64,000 bases of DNA from Chitinophagaceae bacterium (GTDB taxonomy: Bacteria > Bacteroidota > Bacteroidia > Chitinophagales > Chitinophagaceae), in contig JADJLJ010000001.1 in assembly GCA_016710165.1 (NCBI GenBank), forward strand, positions 868,001-932,000. The letters are read 5' to 3'. The notes below the pieces were generated by a model that worked only from the letters and a program-made list of their open reading frames with translations, did no database searches and was not told the origin of the DNA. Positions 45,716-54,023 of the stretch are shown piece after piece; positions within the stretch are counted from its first letter, which is position 1; every line of letters starts with the position of its first letter. Made by a program: the position numbers and the translations under genes.

Positions 45716-46321
45716 TTATTTAGAGTACAATTCAACGATCAGTTGTTCTTTAATGTTCTCAGGAACGCTTTCCCTTTCAGGATACGTGATGAACGTGCCT
45801 TTTACCTCACCTTCATTCCATTCCAGCCAGTTGAATTTGGCATTTTTGCCACGCAGGTTTCCACCGATGGAAGCCCTGGCAGCACTTGTATTTTTTAAGC
45901 CGATCACATCTCCCGGCTTACAGCTGTACGACGGGATGTTGACCACTTCGCCATTTACGGTAACGTGTTTATGCGAAACCAGCTGGCGTGCAGCCTGGCG
46001 GCTTGGAGCGATACCCATACGAAAAACGGTATTATCCAGGCGTGCCTCCAGTAATTTAATGAGGTTCTCACCGGTAACACCTTTTCTGCGGGCTGCTTCA
46101 TCAAATGTTTTACGGAATTGTTTTTCCAGCAAACCATAGGTGTATTTTGCTTTTTGCTTTTCCCTTAACTGAAGGGCATATTCACCCAATGTTTTGCGCT
46201 TGCGGTTTGCACCATGCATTCCCGGAGGATTGCTGTTCTTGGTCAACCATTTTCCATTGCCTGTAATAGGCTCTCCGAAGATCCGGGAGATTTTTGTTTT
46301 GGGGCCTGTGTAACGTGCCAT
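45716..46321 (-). CDS. rpsD: 30S ribosomal protein S4
   Basis: 201 residues. MARYTGPKTKISRIFGEPI, KQKAKYTYGLLEKQFRKTF and the S4 RNA-binding domain LDNTVFRMGIAPSRQAARQLVSHKHVTVNGEVVNIPSY. It nucleates small-subunit assembly and often represses its own operon. Confidence 0.97.
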   Translation of the reverse strand: MARYTGPKTKISRIFGEPITGNGKWLTKNSNPPGMHGANRKRKTLGEYALQLREKQKAKYTYGLLEKQFRKTFDEAARRKGVTGENLIKLLEARLDNTVFRMGIAPSRQAARQLVSHKHVTVNGEVVNIPSYSCKPGDVIGLKNTSAARASIGGNLRGKNAKFNWLEWNEGEVKGTFITYPERESVPENIKEQLIVELYSK

Positions 46322-46394
46322 ATTTTGAATTGGAGGTCTTTTAGTGACGGTGCATCATTATAAAGACCTTTTAAAATGAATAATGCACCCGTTA

Positions 46395-46455
46395 TTGAAA
46401 ATGATACAGGATACAAGATCCCGGATCCGGGATCCTGTGTCTTGGATCTTGTATT
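46395..46455. repeat. GGATAC-type words and a perfect palindrome between rpsD and rpsK
   Basis: ATACAGGATACAAGATC, the palindrome GATCCCGGATCCGGGATC, and an inverted GATCCTGTGTCTTGGATCTTGTAT form an interrupted hairpin inside the operon. Confidence 0.6.
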
Positions 46456-46855
46456 AAACCCTTCTTTTCTTAGGAGGACGGCAACCATTGTGTGGCAACG
46501 GTGTAACGTCTTTGATCATCGCAACCTCGATACCGCTTTGAGAAAGTGAACGGATGGCCCCTTCACGTCCTGAACCCGGTCCTTTCACATATACATCCAC
46601 CCGTTTTAAACCGGCATCCAGGGCAGTTTTTGCTGCATCGGCTGCGGCCATCTGGGCTGCATACGGGGTATTCTTCTTAGAACCCCTGAAACCCATTTTA
46701 CCGGCACTGCTCCAGCTGATGACCTGGCCCTGCTTGTTGGTTAAACTGATGATGATGTTGTTGAAACTTGCTGTAATGTGTGCGTCGCCGTAGCTGTCAA
46801 CTTTTACTACTCTTTTTTTCGAGGACGTTTTGGCGCCTCCTTGTGCTTTTGCCAT
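46454..46855 (-). CDS. rpsK: 30S ribosomal protein S11
   Basis: 133 residues. VVKVDSYGDAHITASFNNIIISLTNKQGQVISWSSAGKMGFRGSKKNTPYAAQ and the end DVTPLPHNGCRPPKKRRV are standard for S11. Confidence 0.97.
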   Translation of the reverse strand: MAKAQGGAKTSSKKRVVKVDSYGDAHITASFNNIIISLTNKQGQVISWSSAGKMGFRGSKKNTPYAAQMAAADAAKTALDAGLKRVDVYVKGPGSGREGAIRSLSQSGIEVAMIKDVTPLPHNGCRPPKKRRV

Positions 46856-46976
46856 AGTTTGATCTAGATAGGTAATCTTTAAAAATGTTATCCCGCCTAA
46901 GGCGAGACTGAACCAACCCTCCTGCCGGCTTATGAAGCGATCTGGCGCTGGTTCAAAAAAATATAAGCCGTATTGA

Positions 46977-47357
46977 TTATTTCTTCGCTACTTTCTTTTT
47001 ACCCGCAACTGTCTTGCGCTTTCCTTTCCGGGTGCGGCTGTTGGTACGTGTACGCTGTCCACGAACCGGTAAACCTTTACGGTGACGTAATCCGCGGTAG
47101 CACGCAATATCCAGTAAACGTTTGATATTCATCTGGGTTTCGCTACGCAGGGCGCCTTCGGTCTTGAATTCATTGCTGATGACATTACGGATGGCAGTTT
47201 GCTCATCATCATTCCACTGGTTTACTTTTTTACCGAAGTCGATACCCGACTTGGTTAAAATGTAACGGGCAGTAGAACGTCCGATTCCGTAAATGTAAGT
47301 AAGGCCAACTTCGCCTCTTTTATTTTTTGGTAAATCAATACCGGCAATACGAGCCAT
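46977..47357 (-). CDS. rpsM: 30S ribosomal protein S13
   Basis: 126 residues. MARIAGIDLPKNKRGEVGLTYIYGIG and CYRGLRHRKGLPVRGQRTRTNSRTRKGKRKTVAGKKK identify S13. Confidence 0.97.
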   Translation of the reverse strand: MARIAGIDLPKNKRGEVGLTYIYGIGRSTARYILTKSGIDFGKKVNQWNDDEQTAIRNVISNEFKTEGALRSETQMNIKRLLDIACYRGLRHRKGLPVRGQRTRTNSRTRKGKRKTVAGKKKVAKK

Positions 47358-47393
47358 AATATGAATTAAAAATTAAGAATTAAAAAATGAGAA

Positions 47394-47510
47394 TTACCCC
47401 TGCTTTTGTTTGAAGCGCGGGTTCTTTTTGTTGATCACATACAGCCTGCCCTTTCTTCTTACGATCTTGCAATCAGCGCTGCGTTTTTTGATAGAAGCTC
47501 TTACCTTCAT
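47394..47510 (-). CDS. rpmJ: 50S ribosomal protein L36
   Basis: 38 residues read directly from the sequence: MKVRASIKKRSADCKIVRRK, then GRLYVINKKNPRFKQKQG. It is the Zn-ribbon-type L36 with Cys14 as the only cysteine, so this is the Cys-poor form that cannot bind zinc with a full set of ligands. It lies between rpsM and infA. Confidence 0.93.
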   Translation of the reverse strand: MKVRASIKKRSADCKIVRRKGRLYVINKKNPRFKQKQG

Positions 47511-47520
47511 TTTGCTTGTT

Positions 47521-47548
47521 TTACTTATTACTTATTACTTATTACTTT
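47521..47548. repeat. Heptamer array, word TTACTTA
   Basis: Four 7-bp units (TTACTTA three times, then TTACTTT) in the rpmJ-infA spacer. The last overlaps the infA stop codon (47547-47549). Confidence 0.75.
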
Positions 47549-47765
47549 ATTTATACCTGAAAATTATCCGGCCCCTGCTCAGGTCATATGGACTCATTTC
47601 AACACCCACTTTATCACCCGGCAGAATACGGATATAATGCATGCGCATTTTACCGGAAATAGTGGCCAAAATCTCGTGGTCATTCTCCAGTTTCACCTTG
47701 AACATAGCATTACTAAGCGCCTCCACGATCGTTCCGTCTTGTTTAATAAGTGCCTGTTTAGCCAT
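47547..47765 (-). CDS. infA: Translation initiation factor IF-1
   Basis: 72 residues. KQDGTIVEALSNAMFKVKLENDHEILATISGKMRMHYIRILPGDKVGVEMSPYDLSRGRIIFRYK is a complete OB-fold IF-1. First gene of the operon here: its own promoter is just upstream and no secY or map gene precedes it. Confidence 0.97.
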   Translation of the reverse strand: MAKQALIKQDGTIVEALSNAMFKVKLENDHEILATISGKMRMHYIRILPGDKVGVEMSPYDLSRGRIIFRYK

Positions 47766-47778
47766 AATTTTGGGAGCG

Positions 47779-47786
47779 CAAAGATA
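47779..47786 (-). promoter_or_regulatory. Promoter of the infA-rplQ operon (-7 element)
   Basis: TATCTTTG on the minus strand, ending 13 bases before the infA ATG. Confidence 0.65.
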
Positions 47787-48092
47787 GGTGGATTTATTTA
47801 ATAATCAGCAAAAAAGGGTTGTATTTACCAACAAATACCCGGTTTTTCCACAAAAATGGACGGTTTTGCCCCTTCAATTAGCTCTACAACCCCGGATTGG
47901 GCACCAAAACTACCTGCCGCCCGGCGGGCAGCTATTGGCCGTCTGCCTAAGTTCATCGGAGGGGCAGGATACTTATATACAGCGGCTTCGATAAACTCAG
48001 CCTGGTATCCCGCTAGCGTTTTGGCCCCCTATTTTGCCAAAAATAAAAGGCCGGCAACTGATGCCGGCCAATTTCTTCGTAAAATAGTATCA
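47787..48092. other. Intergenic region with degenerate repeat elements
   Basis: Besides the promoter and a terminator at its edges, it holds CTGCCGCCCGGCGGGCAG (47914-47931), a diverged relative of the palindrome in the SET gene, and GGCTTCGATAAACTCAGCC (47985-48003), a relative of motifs at about 14512 and 43988. No coding sequence I can support. Confidence 0.5.
48041..48069 (-). terminator. Terminator of the 48.1 kb gene
   Basis: On the minus strand GGCCGGCA pairs with TGCCGGCC over a five-base loop, followed by TTTTATTTTT. Confidence 0.85.
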
Positions 48093-48500
48093 TCAATCAA
48101 ACGATTCATCATTCAGGTGTACTTTCGTCATCTCGTAGAAATGATTCTGCAACTGGTGTACATTGATCGGGTGCATGATGTGGCGATGCTCATCCCTGTA
48201 CCATATCTCGAATTTTGAGAAGCCGTTCTTCGCAGGAAGCATCATCCGGAATGCTCCCTTCATGTACTTAACCGTACCATCCGGGTTCTCCTCTTTGTGA
48301 AATTTCAGTTTCATCAACTGCTCCTCATCCAGCGCAATGGCAGTTAACTGTTCTGTTTCATACCAGAACTCCTGCACCCCGTTATCTATACACACCTGTT
48401 TGGCACCAATGTTAAGATTGGTTACTTCGCCCTGCCGCTTATCCCCGTCATTATCTGCTATCAGGTAATCGCCTACTTTAATTTCATGAAAATTTATCAT
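48093..48500 (-). CDS. Conserved protein of unknown function
   Basis: About 135 residues from the ATG at 48500 (MINFHEIKVGDYLIADNDGD); a start 24 bases upstream is possible. The first 60 residues look like a small beta-barrel (KVGDYLIADNDGDKRQGEVTNLNIGAKQVCIDNGVQEFWYETEQL), and the rest is His-rich (DEHRHIMHPINVHQLQNHFYEM). I do not recognise a named domain. It has its own terminator and stands alone. Confidence 0.75.
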   Translation of the reverse strand: MINFHEIKVGDYLIADNDGDKRQGEVTNLNIGAKQVCIDNGVQEFWYETEQLTAIALDEEQLMKLKFHKEENPDGTVKYMKGAFRMMLPAKNGFSKFEIWYRDEHRHIMHPINVHQLQNHFYEMTKVHLNDESFD

Positions 48501-48824
48501 AGTAATTTGTTTTTGGTATGCCAATATAATGATTTTTATGAAATGAGAAACCCGGTGGTTAAATATTTATACCCGTGACCGGATACCGGGTGGAAAGGAA
48601 ATATTGCCGGGAAGGATGACCGCTGTGCTTTGCATACCCCGGTAATTTCGTGATAAACCACCCCTTTTCCGCAATCTACGCACAGGGTATTTCTTTTTTC
48701 AGATTCTTTTCTTATTTTTCATAGATAGCAGTTCTTTAAAACCCGTTCATTTTACAACGATACACCGGCTGCCTCTTTTACCTGCCGTTTCATAACCTGA
48801 TTTTTCACAATAAATCAAAAAACT
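48501..48824. other. Intergenic region, nothing clear
   Basis: Divergent promoter region of 324 bases. It has a small CACCCGG/CCGGGTG-type inverted pair near 48550-48592, but no gene or strong promoter consensus that I could identify. Confidence 0.4.
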
Positions 48825-50096
48825 ATGAAAAAGTTATTCGTTCTGTACAGTGGTATTTTTTTACTGCTCGTTCCGACGCTGGTTGCGCAAAAGCGACCCC
48901 TGGATAAGAGCAGCCCTACCCCCGTAACCGCCATTACCAGCGAACAGTTGTCAAGCAAACCATTCGACCGGCGTAACTGGAACTTTGCAATTACCCGGGA
49001 AAATATCGGCTATTCGCACCAGAATATCAAGGTCAATGGCGTGGACCAGGGCACACAAAGCAGTTTCGGTTTGAACCTGGGGGCCAATTACTTTGTAATA
49101 GATGGCCTGGCGGTTGGACTGGAACTGGATGCAGAACTGAATAAGTGGAAGAACGGCAGCACCCAGACCAATAACAGCTGGATGGGCTATGCGAATGTTA
49201 CATACGGCGTGGAAGTGCTGAAGAATGTAAATATATATGGCCGGGTGGGTGCAGGACTGGGTGGCGTGGTAAATATATACAAGCCGGCTGTAGGACCTGA
49301 GACAAAGGACAAATCAAACTTGTTTGGTTTCAAAGGTGAACTGGGGTTCCCGCTGAGACTGGAACCGAAAGGGGTTGCCTATCTCACCCCTACGATCAAT
49401 TACGGGTACCGTACCGAAAAATTTGATGACGGTAAGGAAACAACCAACCGCTTCGGGTTCGGGTTGAAACTGGAAACTTACCTCTCCTGTCCGCAGATGT
49501 CATGCGATGCCCGTTCGGGATACCGGCTTTCGGAAGGTATCTACGACCGCGGTAACAGTTTCCTGGGCTTTAATACAAAGGGCAGGCTGTCGTTTGGGAA
49601 TATAAAAACCGACTATGACAATCCCCTCATTCCCTGATCAAAAGAGAACTTCTCGAAACTCCATCTTTCAGCCGAATACATGTATTACATGGCAGATAAT
49701 TTTTCCCTGGGCCTGAATGCCGGCTACCGGAGCAGCGTTTACAAACAGAGTGCCTTTGATTATAAACAAACCAACCGGAGCTTTGGCATCATGCCGCAGT
49801 TTGAACTGAACATGCCGGTTAACAACCGTGGACTTAATAACCTGTTCATCCGGGGAGGCTATGGTTTTAATACGCAAATGACGGAAACGAAGAATAACAT
49901 CAATACCAATACCACTAAATGGACCGGCGGTGATCTCTGCGTTGGCCTGGGATACAATTTCTTTTTTCGCAAAGGACTTTCTGTAACCCCCCAGTTCGAA
50001 TACGACTGGGCAACCTGGAAGAACAAGGACACGGACCAGAAGGAAAAAATCAATGGGCCGGTTTTTTCAGTAGGGATCAGGAAGTTCTTTTATTGA
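48825..50096 (+). pseudogene. Outer membrane beta-barrel protein broken by an in-frame TGA
   Basis: Two readings, 48825-49637 and 49680-50096, lie in the same frame, and the 14 codons between them (SKENFSKLHLSAEY) are open, so only the TGA at 49635-49637 separates them. The first part has the signal peptide and barrel strands (SSFGLNLGANYFVIDGLAVGLELDAELNKW); the second lacks a signal peptide and continues a similar barrel unit (YYMADNFSLGLNAGYRSSVYKQ) to an aromatic-ended last strand (GPVFSVGIRKFFY). The intact protein would have about 423 residues and two repeated barrel-like halves. No named family recognised. Confidence 0.75.
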
Positions 50097-50114
50097 GATG
50101 CGGAGGCGGGATGC

Positions 50115-50222
50115 AGGATACAGGATACAGGATACTGGAACGGAATGCCATTGAAAATTGAACATTGAATTTTGAATATTGAGCATTGGTGGTAAAAAGA
50201 TCAATGCTCAATATTCAACAAT
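50115..50222. repeat. AGGATAC heptamers followed by inverted ATTGAAC words
   Basis: Three AGGATAC units in register (50115-50135), then ATTGAAAATTGAACATTGAA words and, at 50196-50220, the inverted ATGCTCAATATTCAAC words. Confidence 0.65.
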
Positions 50223-50229
50223 ATAACGG

Positions 50230-50303
50230 CTTTATCATTCGGCCCAGCTCATCATTCGGCCCAGCTCATCATTCGGCCCAGCTCATCATTCGGCCCAGCT
50301 CAT
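50230..50303. repeat. Four 17-bp units across the hmgA stop codon
   Basis: CATCATTCGGCCCAGCT repeated four times (first copy begins TATC), reaching into the last codons of hmgA. Read on the minus strand, each copy restates AGCTGGGCCGAATGATG, that is codons S-W-A-E plus the TGA stop. Confidence 0.85.
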
Positions 50304-51443
50304 GACATAGTTTCCGTTCTCGATCTCCAGTGCCTGCCGGGTCAGCATCAGCGGCCGGAACGTATCCACCATAACAGCGAGTTCCCTGGTTTCTTTGGCG
50401 CCAATACTTTTTTCCACGGCACCGGGGTGCGGTCCGTGAGGTATGCCCGCCGGGTGCAGGGTGATCATGCCACGTGTTACGTTTTTGCGACTCATAAAAT
50501 CACCGTCCACATAATACAGCACTTCATCGCTGTCGATATTGCTGTGGTTATAAGGTGCCGGTATGGCATCGGGATGATAGTCGTAAAGCCGGGGCACAAA
50601 GGAACATACCACAAAGGTATTGGTCTCAAAGGTCTGGTGAACCGGTGGTGGCTGGTGTACCCTTCCGGTAATGGGTTCAAAATCATGAATGGAAAAAATA
50701 TAGGGATAGCAGCATCCGTCCCAGCCGATCACGTCAAAGGGATGGGTTCCGTAATGCAGGCCATACAGCATACCTTTCTTTTTTGCCTTGATCAGGTAGT
50801 CGCCCTTCTGGTCATAGGTCCTGAGGTTTTTGGGCGGGCGGATATCCCGTTCACAGAATGGGGAGTGTTCCATCAGTTGCCCGTACTTACTCATATATCT
50901 CTTAGGAAAGCGCAGGGGGGAAAATGATTCAACAATGAATAAGCGGTTCTTATCATCGTTGAACTCAATCTGGTAAATGGTGCCTCTCGGCAGCACGATA
51001 TAGTCACCATAACTGAAGTCCAGCTCTCCATACTGCGTATGCACGGTACCGGTTCCTTCATGCACAAAGATCATTTCATCGGCGTCGGTGTTCTTATAAA
51101 AGTATTCACCTGTACCGGTTTGCGGGGCAGCCAGCACAATATGGCAATCGCTGTTTACCAGCACGGGAACCCGGCTTTGCAGGTATTCACCGCCCGGCTT
51201 TAAATGAAATCCTTCAAAGCAACGGTGCTTAAGCATTTTTTCCTCTGCCACCTGCGGACTCACATCCACCTGCGGTTCTGTTTTTATTATTTGTGTAGGC
51301 GGATGACAATGATACAGCAGGGAGTAATCATCACTGAAGCCTTCGGTAGAGAATAACTGTTCGCTGTACAGTCCGCCATCGGATTTGCGGAACTGAACGT
51401 GTCGTTTATGGGGAATTTTTCCCAATGTATGATAGTGCGGCAT
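50286..51443 (-). CDS. hmgA: Homogentisate 1,2-dioxygenase
   Basis: Fe(II) ring-cleaving enzyme that opens homogentisate to maleylacetoacetate in tyrosine/phenylalanine breakdown. 385 residues with the family cupin motifs (ENT-like EMIFVHEGTGTVHTQYGELDFSYGDYIVLPRGT, and GMLYGLHYGTHPFDVIGWDGCCYPYIFSIHDFEPITGRVHQPPPVHQTF). Fe ligands fit His in PYNHSN, Glu in SDEVLYYVDGDF and His in GIPHGPHPG. No other gene of the pathway is adjacent. The 3' end is duplicated in a 17-bp array that starts after the stop, so the protein is unaffected. Confidence 0.92.
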   Translation of the reverse strand: MPHYHTLGKIPHKRHVQFRKSDGGLYSEQLFSTEGFSDDYSLLYHCHPPTQIIKTEPQVDVSPQVAEEKMLKHRCFEGFHLKPGGEYLQSRVPVLVNSDCHIVLAAPQTGTGEYFYKNTDADEMIFVHEGTGTVHTQYGELDFSYGDYIVLPRGTIYQIEFNDDKNRLFIVESFSPLRFPKRYMSKYGQLMEHSPFCERDIRPPKNLRTYDQKGDYLIKAKKKGMLYGLHYGTHPFDVIGWDGCCYPYIFSIHDFEPITGRVHQPPPVHQTFETNTFVVCSFVPRLYDYHPDAIPAPYNHSNIDSDEVLYYVDGDFMSRKNVTRGMITLHPAGIPHGPHPGAVEKSIGAKETRELAVMVDTFRPLMLTRQALEIENGNYVMSWAE

Positions 51444-51446
51444 ATT

Positions 51447-51524
51447 GATTAAGAATTAAAAATTAAGAATTAAAAATGGCCAATGACTATTGACTAATGA
51501 TCAATGACCAATGACTGTCTAGCG
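51447..51524. repeat. AATTAAAAATTAAG and CAATGAC words upstream of hmgA
   Basis: ATTAAGAATTAAAAATTAAGAATT words, then CCAATGACTATTGACTAATG and TCAATGACCAATGACTG words, in roughly 7-bp steps, between two divergent genes. Confidence 0.6.
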
Positions 51525-51657
51525 GACACAGAGTTCAAGAGAAGCCAAGAGGAAAATGTATTTCCAGCTGCGCTTGTCAATATAATAGGTAAAGTTCCGG
51601 TGAAAAGGCATCGCGTTGTTTGTTATTGTAAATTTACAGGTAATAATTCAAATAAGC

Positions 51658-52149
51658 TTGACAAGGATCGGATTAGTTTCGGACACCCATGGTTACCTGG
51701 ATGATGCCATTCCGGAGCACTTTAAAAACTGCGATGAGGTATGGCATGCCGGGGATTTCGGGGAAGGAATCGTTGAAAGGTTTAATTCGTTTAAGCCGTT
51801 TAAGGGTGTGTATGGTAATATTGATGGCCAGGATATACGCAGCCGGTTCCCGGAACAACTGGTGTTTATGTGCGAAGGGGTGAAAGTGATGATGCGGCAT
51901 ATCGGCGGCTATCCTCCCAAATACAATCCGGAAACAAAAAGGGAATTACTGCTGCATAAACCGCAGCTTTTCATCAGCGGCCACTCCCATATCCTTAAAA
52001 TAATGCACGACGATAAACTGCAGTGCCTGCACATGAACCCCGGGGCTGCCGGTAAGCAGGGATGGCAAAAGGTACGGACCATCATCCGCTTTACCATTGA
52101 CGGGAAAGATATTAAGGATTGTGATGTAATTGAACTAAAAAACCTATAA
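51658..52149 (+). CDS. YfcE/MJ0936-type metallophosphodiesterase
   Basis: About 163 residues from a TTG at 51658, chosen because the conserved sequence begins TRIGLVSDTHGYLDD right after it and a TAAATTTA -7-like element (51629-51636) lies just upstream; the TTG at 51616 would precede that promoter. Metal-site motifs: SDTHG, HAGDFGE, GNIDG and SGHSHILKI. Such enzymes hydrolyse phosphodiesters; substrate unknown. Confidence 0.88.
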   Translation: MTRIGLVSDTHGYLDDAIPEHFKNCDEVWHAGDFGEGIVERFNSFKPFKGVYGNIDGQDIRSRFPEQLVFMCEGVKVMMRHIGGYPPKYNPETKRELLLHKPQLFISGHSHILKIMHDDKLQCLHMNPGAAGKQGWQKVRTIIRFTIDGKDIKDCDVIELKNL

Positions 52150-52184
52150 GGTCTGCCATGCCTCCCCAGACCTTATAGATTTTC
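52144..52184 (+). terminator. Terminator overlapping the phosphodiesterase stop
   Basis: CTATAAGGTCTG (52144-52155, containing the stop codon) pairs perfectly with CAGACCTTATAG (52167-52178), then ATTTT. Confidence 0.85.
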
Positions 52185-52187
52185 AAG

Positions 52188-52250
52188 CCCTGGCTGCTGT
52201 CTCAACGGCTGGTTGGTTATTGGTTCAGGCCGCTGTAAGCGTCCCGACCC
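52188..52250. repeat. Direct repeat, left copy (63 bp)
   Basis: Nearly identical to 52751-52814: three substitutions and one inserted base. The last 36 bases (GGTTATTGGTTC... to ...GTCCCGACCC) are the same in both. The two copies bracket one gene. Confidence 0.85.
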
Positions 52251-52312
52251 GTTCATAAAGTTTAACTACTTGCCGCTTGTTATTTTCCCTAAGTTTATTC
52301 AAAATAAAAAAT

Positions 52313-52732
52313 ATGAAAAGAACAGCCTTATTACTTGTACTGTTTTTAACAACAGTCCTTTCACCGGGTACATTTGCCCAGGCAGATAACGAGGAAAAAG
52401 CCGTAAGGGCCTGCCTGGAAGAATACATGAGCGGCGATGGCAACCGCATGGAAAAAGCCTTTCACCCTTCTGCCACCATGAAGTACATTGACGCACAAAC
52501 GGGAGAATTCAAAGATGTGCCCATTGCAGATTTTATTGCAAGGGCAAAAGCCAATACAAACAAACAGGAAAGAAAGATCGGGATCGTCTCGGTTAACATT
52601 GAAGGCAATGCCGCCAACGGAAAGATAAAGATCGAAACGGACAAGGTGATCCTGTACGATTACATGAACATGCTTAAAGTGAACGGGGAGTGGAAGATCG
52701 TAAGCAAGATATTTTCGAGGAAGAATAAATAA
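52313..52732 (+). CDS. Putative lumazine-binding (NTF2-like) exported protein
   Basis: 139 residues from the ATG at 52313 (MKRTALLLVLFLTTVLSPGTFAQ, a clear signal peptide; the upstream TTG-type extension is not needed). Core: EEKAVRACLEEYMSGDGNRMEKAFHPSATMKYIDAQTGEFKDVPIADFIARA, then GEWKIVSKIFSRK, as in the putative lumazine-binding NTF2 group. Ligand not known. The gene sits alone between two 63/64-bp direct repeats and converges with the PD40 gene. Confidence 0.83.
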   Translation: MKRTALLLVLFLTTVLSPGTFAQADNEEKAVRACLEEYMSGDGNRMEKAFHPSATMKYIDAQTGEFKDVPIADFIARAKANTNKQERKIGIVSVNIEGNAANGKIKIETDKVILYDYMNMLKVNGEWKIVSKIFSRKNK

Positions 52733-52750
52733 TCTTTACCCTGGCTTAAA

Positions 52751-52814
52751 CCCCGGCTGCTGTCTCACCGGTTGGTTTGGTTATTGGTTCAGGCCGCTGT
52801 AAGCGTCCCGACCC
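52751..52814. repeat. Direct repeat, right copy (64 bp)
   Basis: See the left copy at 52188-52250. This copy ends at the stop codon of the converging PD40 gene (52814-52816). Confidence 0.85.
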
Positions 52815-53926
52815 TATTCCACCCAGTCGGCAATGAAGATATTGGTATCCCTTGTGCCCCCGTTGTTGCGGTTGCTGCAGAAAATGATCTTCTTTCCATC
52901 GGGACTGAACATGGGAAAAGCATCAAATGATCTCTCAGCAGAGATCTTCTCCAGGCCGCTGCCGTCCTCATTAATGGTAAAAAGATTGAAAGGGAAACCT
53001 CTTTTGCTCTGGTGGTTGCTGGCAAAAATGATGCGCTTGCTGTCTGGCATATAAGCCGGCGCCCAATTGGCATTACCGAAAGATGTTACCTGTTTTACGT
53101 TGTTGCCATTCGCATCGGCAATGAACACTTCCATATTGGTAGGTGCCACCAGGTTTTCGGCAAGCAGGTCCTTATATTCTTTGATGGCTGCTTCCGTTGT
53201 GGGCCTGCTGGCCCTCCAGATGATCTTCTTTCCATCCGGGCTGAACCATGCACCGCCGTCATAGCCCAGGGTATTTGTGATACGTTTCTCTTTACCGGTC
53301 TTCAGGTCCATGATGTAGAGGTCAATATCCCCGTCCTTATCGCTGGTATAGATCATTTTCTTTCCATCAGGCGAAATGGTGGCTTCCGCATCATAACCCT
53401 TCCGGGTGGTCAGTTGCTTAACAATTTTTCCATCCAGGTCGGCCATGAAGATATCGTAGCTGTCGTACAAGGGCCAGATGTATTTATTGCCGTACTTTTT
53501 TCTATCAGGCACAGGAGGACAGGTGTCGGCTCCCAAATGCGTACTTGCATATATCACGTGCCTGCCGTCTTTTGTAAAAGCCCCGCAGGTGGTTCTTCCT
53601 TTACCGGTACTGACCCTTTTGTATTCAAATTTTTCGCCGGGGTTGGGCACTTTACCTATGAACATCTCATCACACAGTATACCTTCCTTCGGATTGGTAC
53701 GCTGGAAAATGATCCACTTGCCGTCAAAACTGAAATAAGCTTCTGCATTGTCGCCGCCAAAAGTAAGCTGCTGCACATTGGCAAAATGTTTTTCGCCTTC
53801 AAACAATATGGTGTCGTTCAGCGGGGCGATGACCGGTGAGCCCGATGCAGCGGTACCTGCTTTAAAAGAGCTTATGGCAACCGTTATTACAACCAACAGA
53901 ACAACCAATACAGGGATCCTTTTCAT
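52814..53926 (-). CDS. PD40 beta-propeller (TolB-like) exported protein
   Basis: 370 residues with an N-terminal signal/anchor (MKRIPVLVVLLVVITVAISSFKAG) and repeated PD40 blades: FGGDNAEAYFSFDGKWIIFQ, AFTKDGRHVIYAST, ATISPDGKKMIYTSDKDGDIDLYIMD, AWFSPDGKKIIWRASRP, AYMPDSKRIIFASNHQ and MFSPDGKKIIFCSNRNN. About six blades. Proteins of this kind act in the periplasm as binding scaffolds; the partner is unknown. No peptidase domain follows, unlike S9 or tricorn relatives. Confidence 0.88.
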   Translation of the reverse strand: MKRIPVLVVLLVVITVAISSFKAGTAASGSPVIAPLNDTILFEGEKHFANVQQLTFGGDNAEAYFSFDGKWIIFQRTNPKEGILCDEMFIGKVPNPGEKFEYKRVSTGKGRTTCGAFTKDGRHVIYASTHLGADTCPPVPDRKKYGNKYIWPLYDSYDIFMADLDGKIVKQLTTRKGYDAEATISPDGKKMIYTSDKDGDIDLYIMDLKTGKEKRITNTLGYDGGAWFSPDGKKIIWRASRPTTEAAIKEYKDLLAENLVAPTNMEVFIADANGNNVKQVTSFGNANWAPAYMPDSKRIIFASNHQSKRGFPFNLFTINEDGSGLEKISAERSFDAFPMFSPDGKKIIFCSNRNNGGTRDTNIFIADWVE

Positions 53927-53945
53927 GGTAAAAAATTTGAAGTGC

Positions 53946-53953
53946 CAAAGATA
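53946..53953 (-). promoter_or_regulatory. PD40 gene -7 element
   Basis: TATCTTTG on the minus strand, 19 bases before the ATG. Confidence 0.55.
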
Positions 53954-54010
53954 AGTTCTGTCCTTTTTTTAATTGTCAGAGAATTGTCATGCTGATAAGG
54001 ATCATCCGCT

Positions 54011-54018
54011 TAAATTTG
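54011..54018 (+). promoter_or_regulatory. TPR lipoprotein gene -7 element
   Basis: TAAATTTG ending five bases before the ATG at 54024. It rules out the in-frame start at 53973 and implies a leaderless transcript. Confidence 0.6.
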
Positions 54019-54023
54019 CAGTC

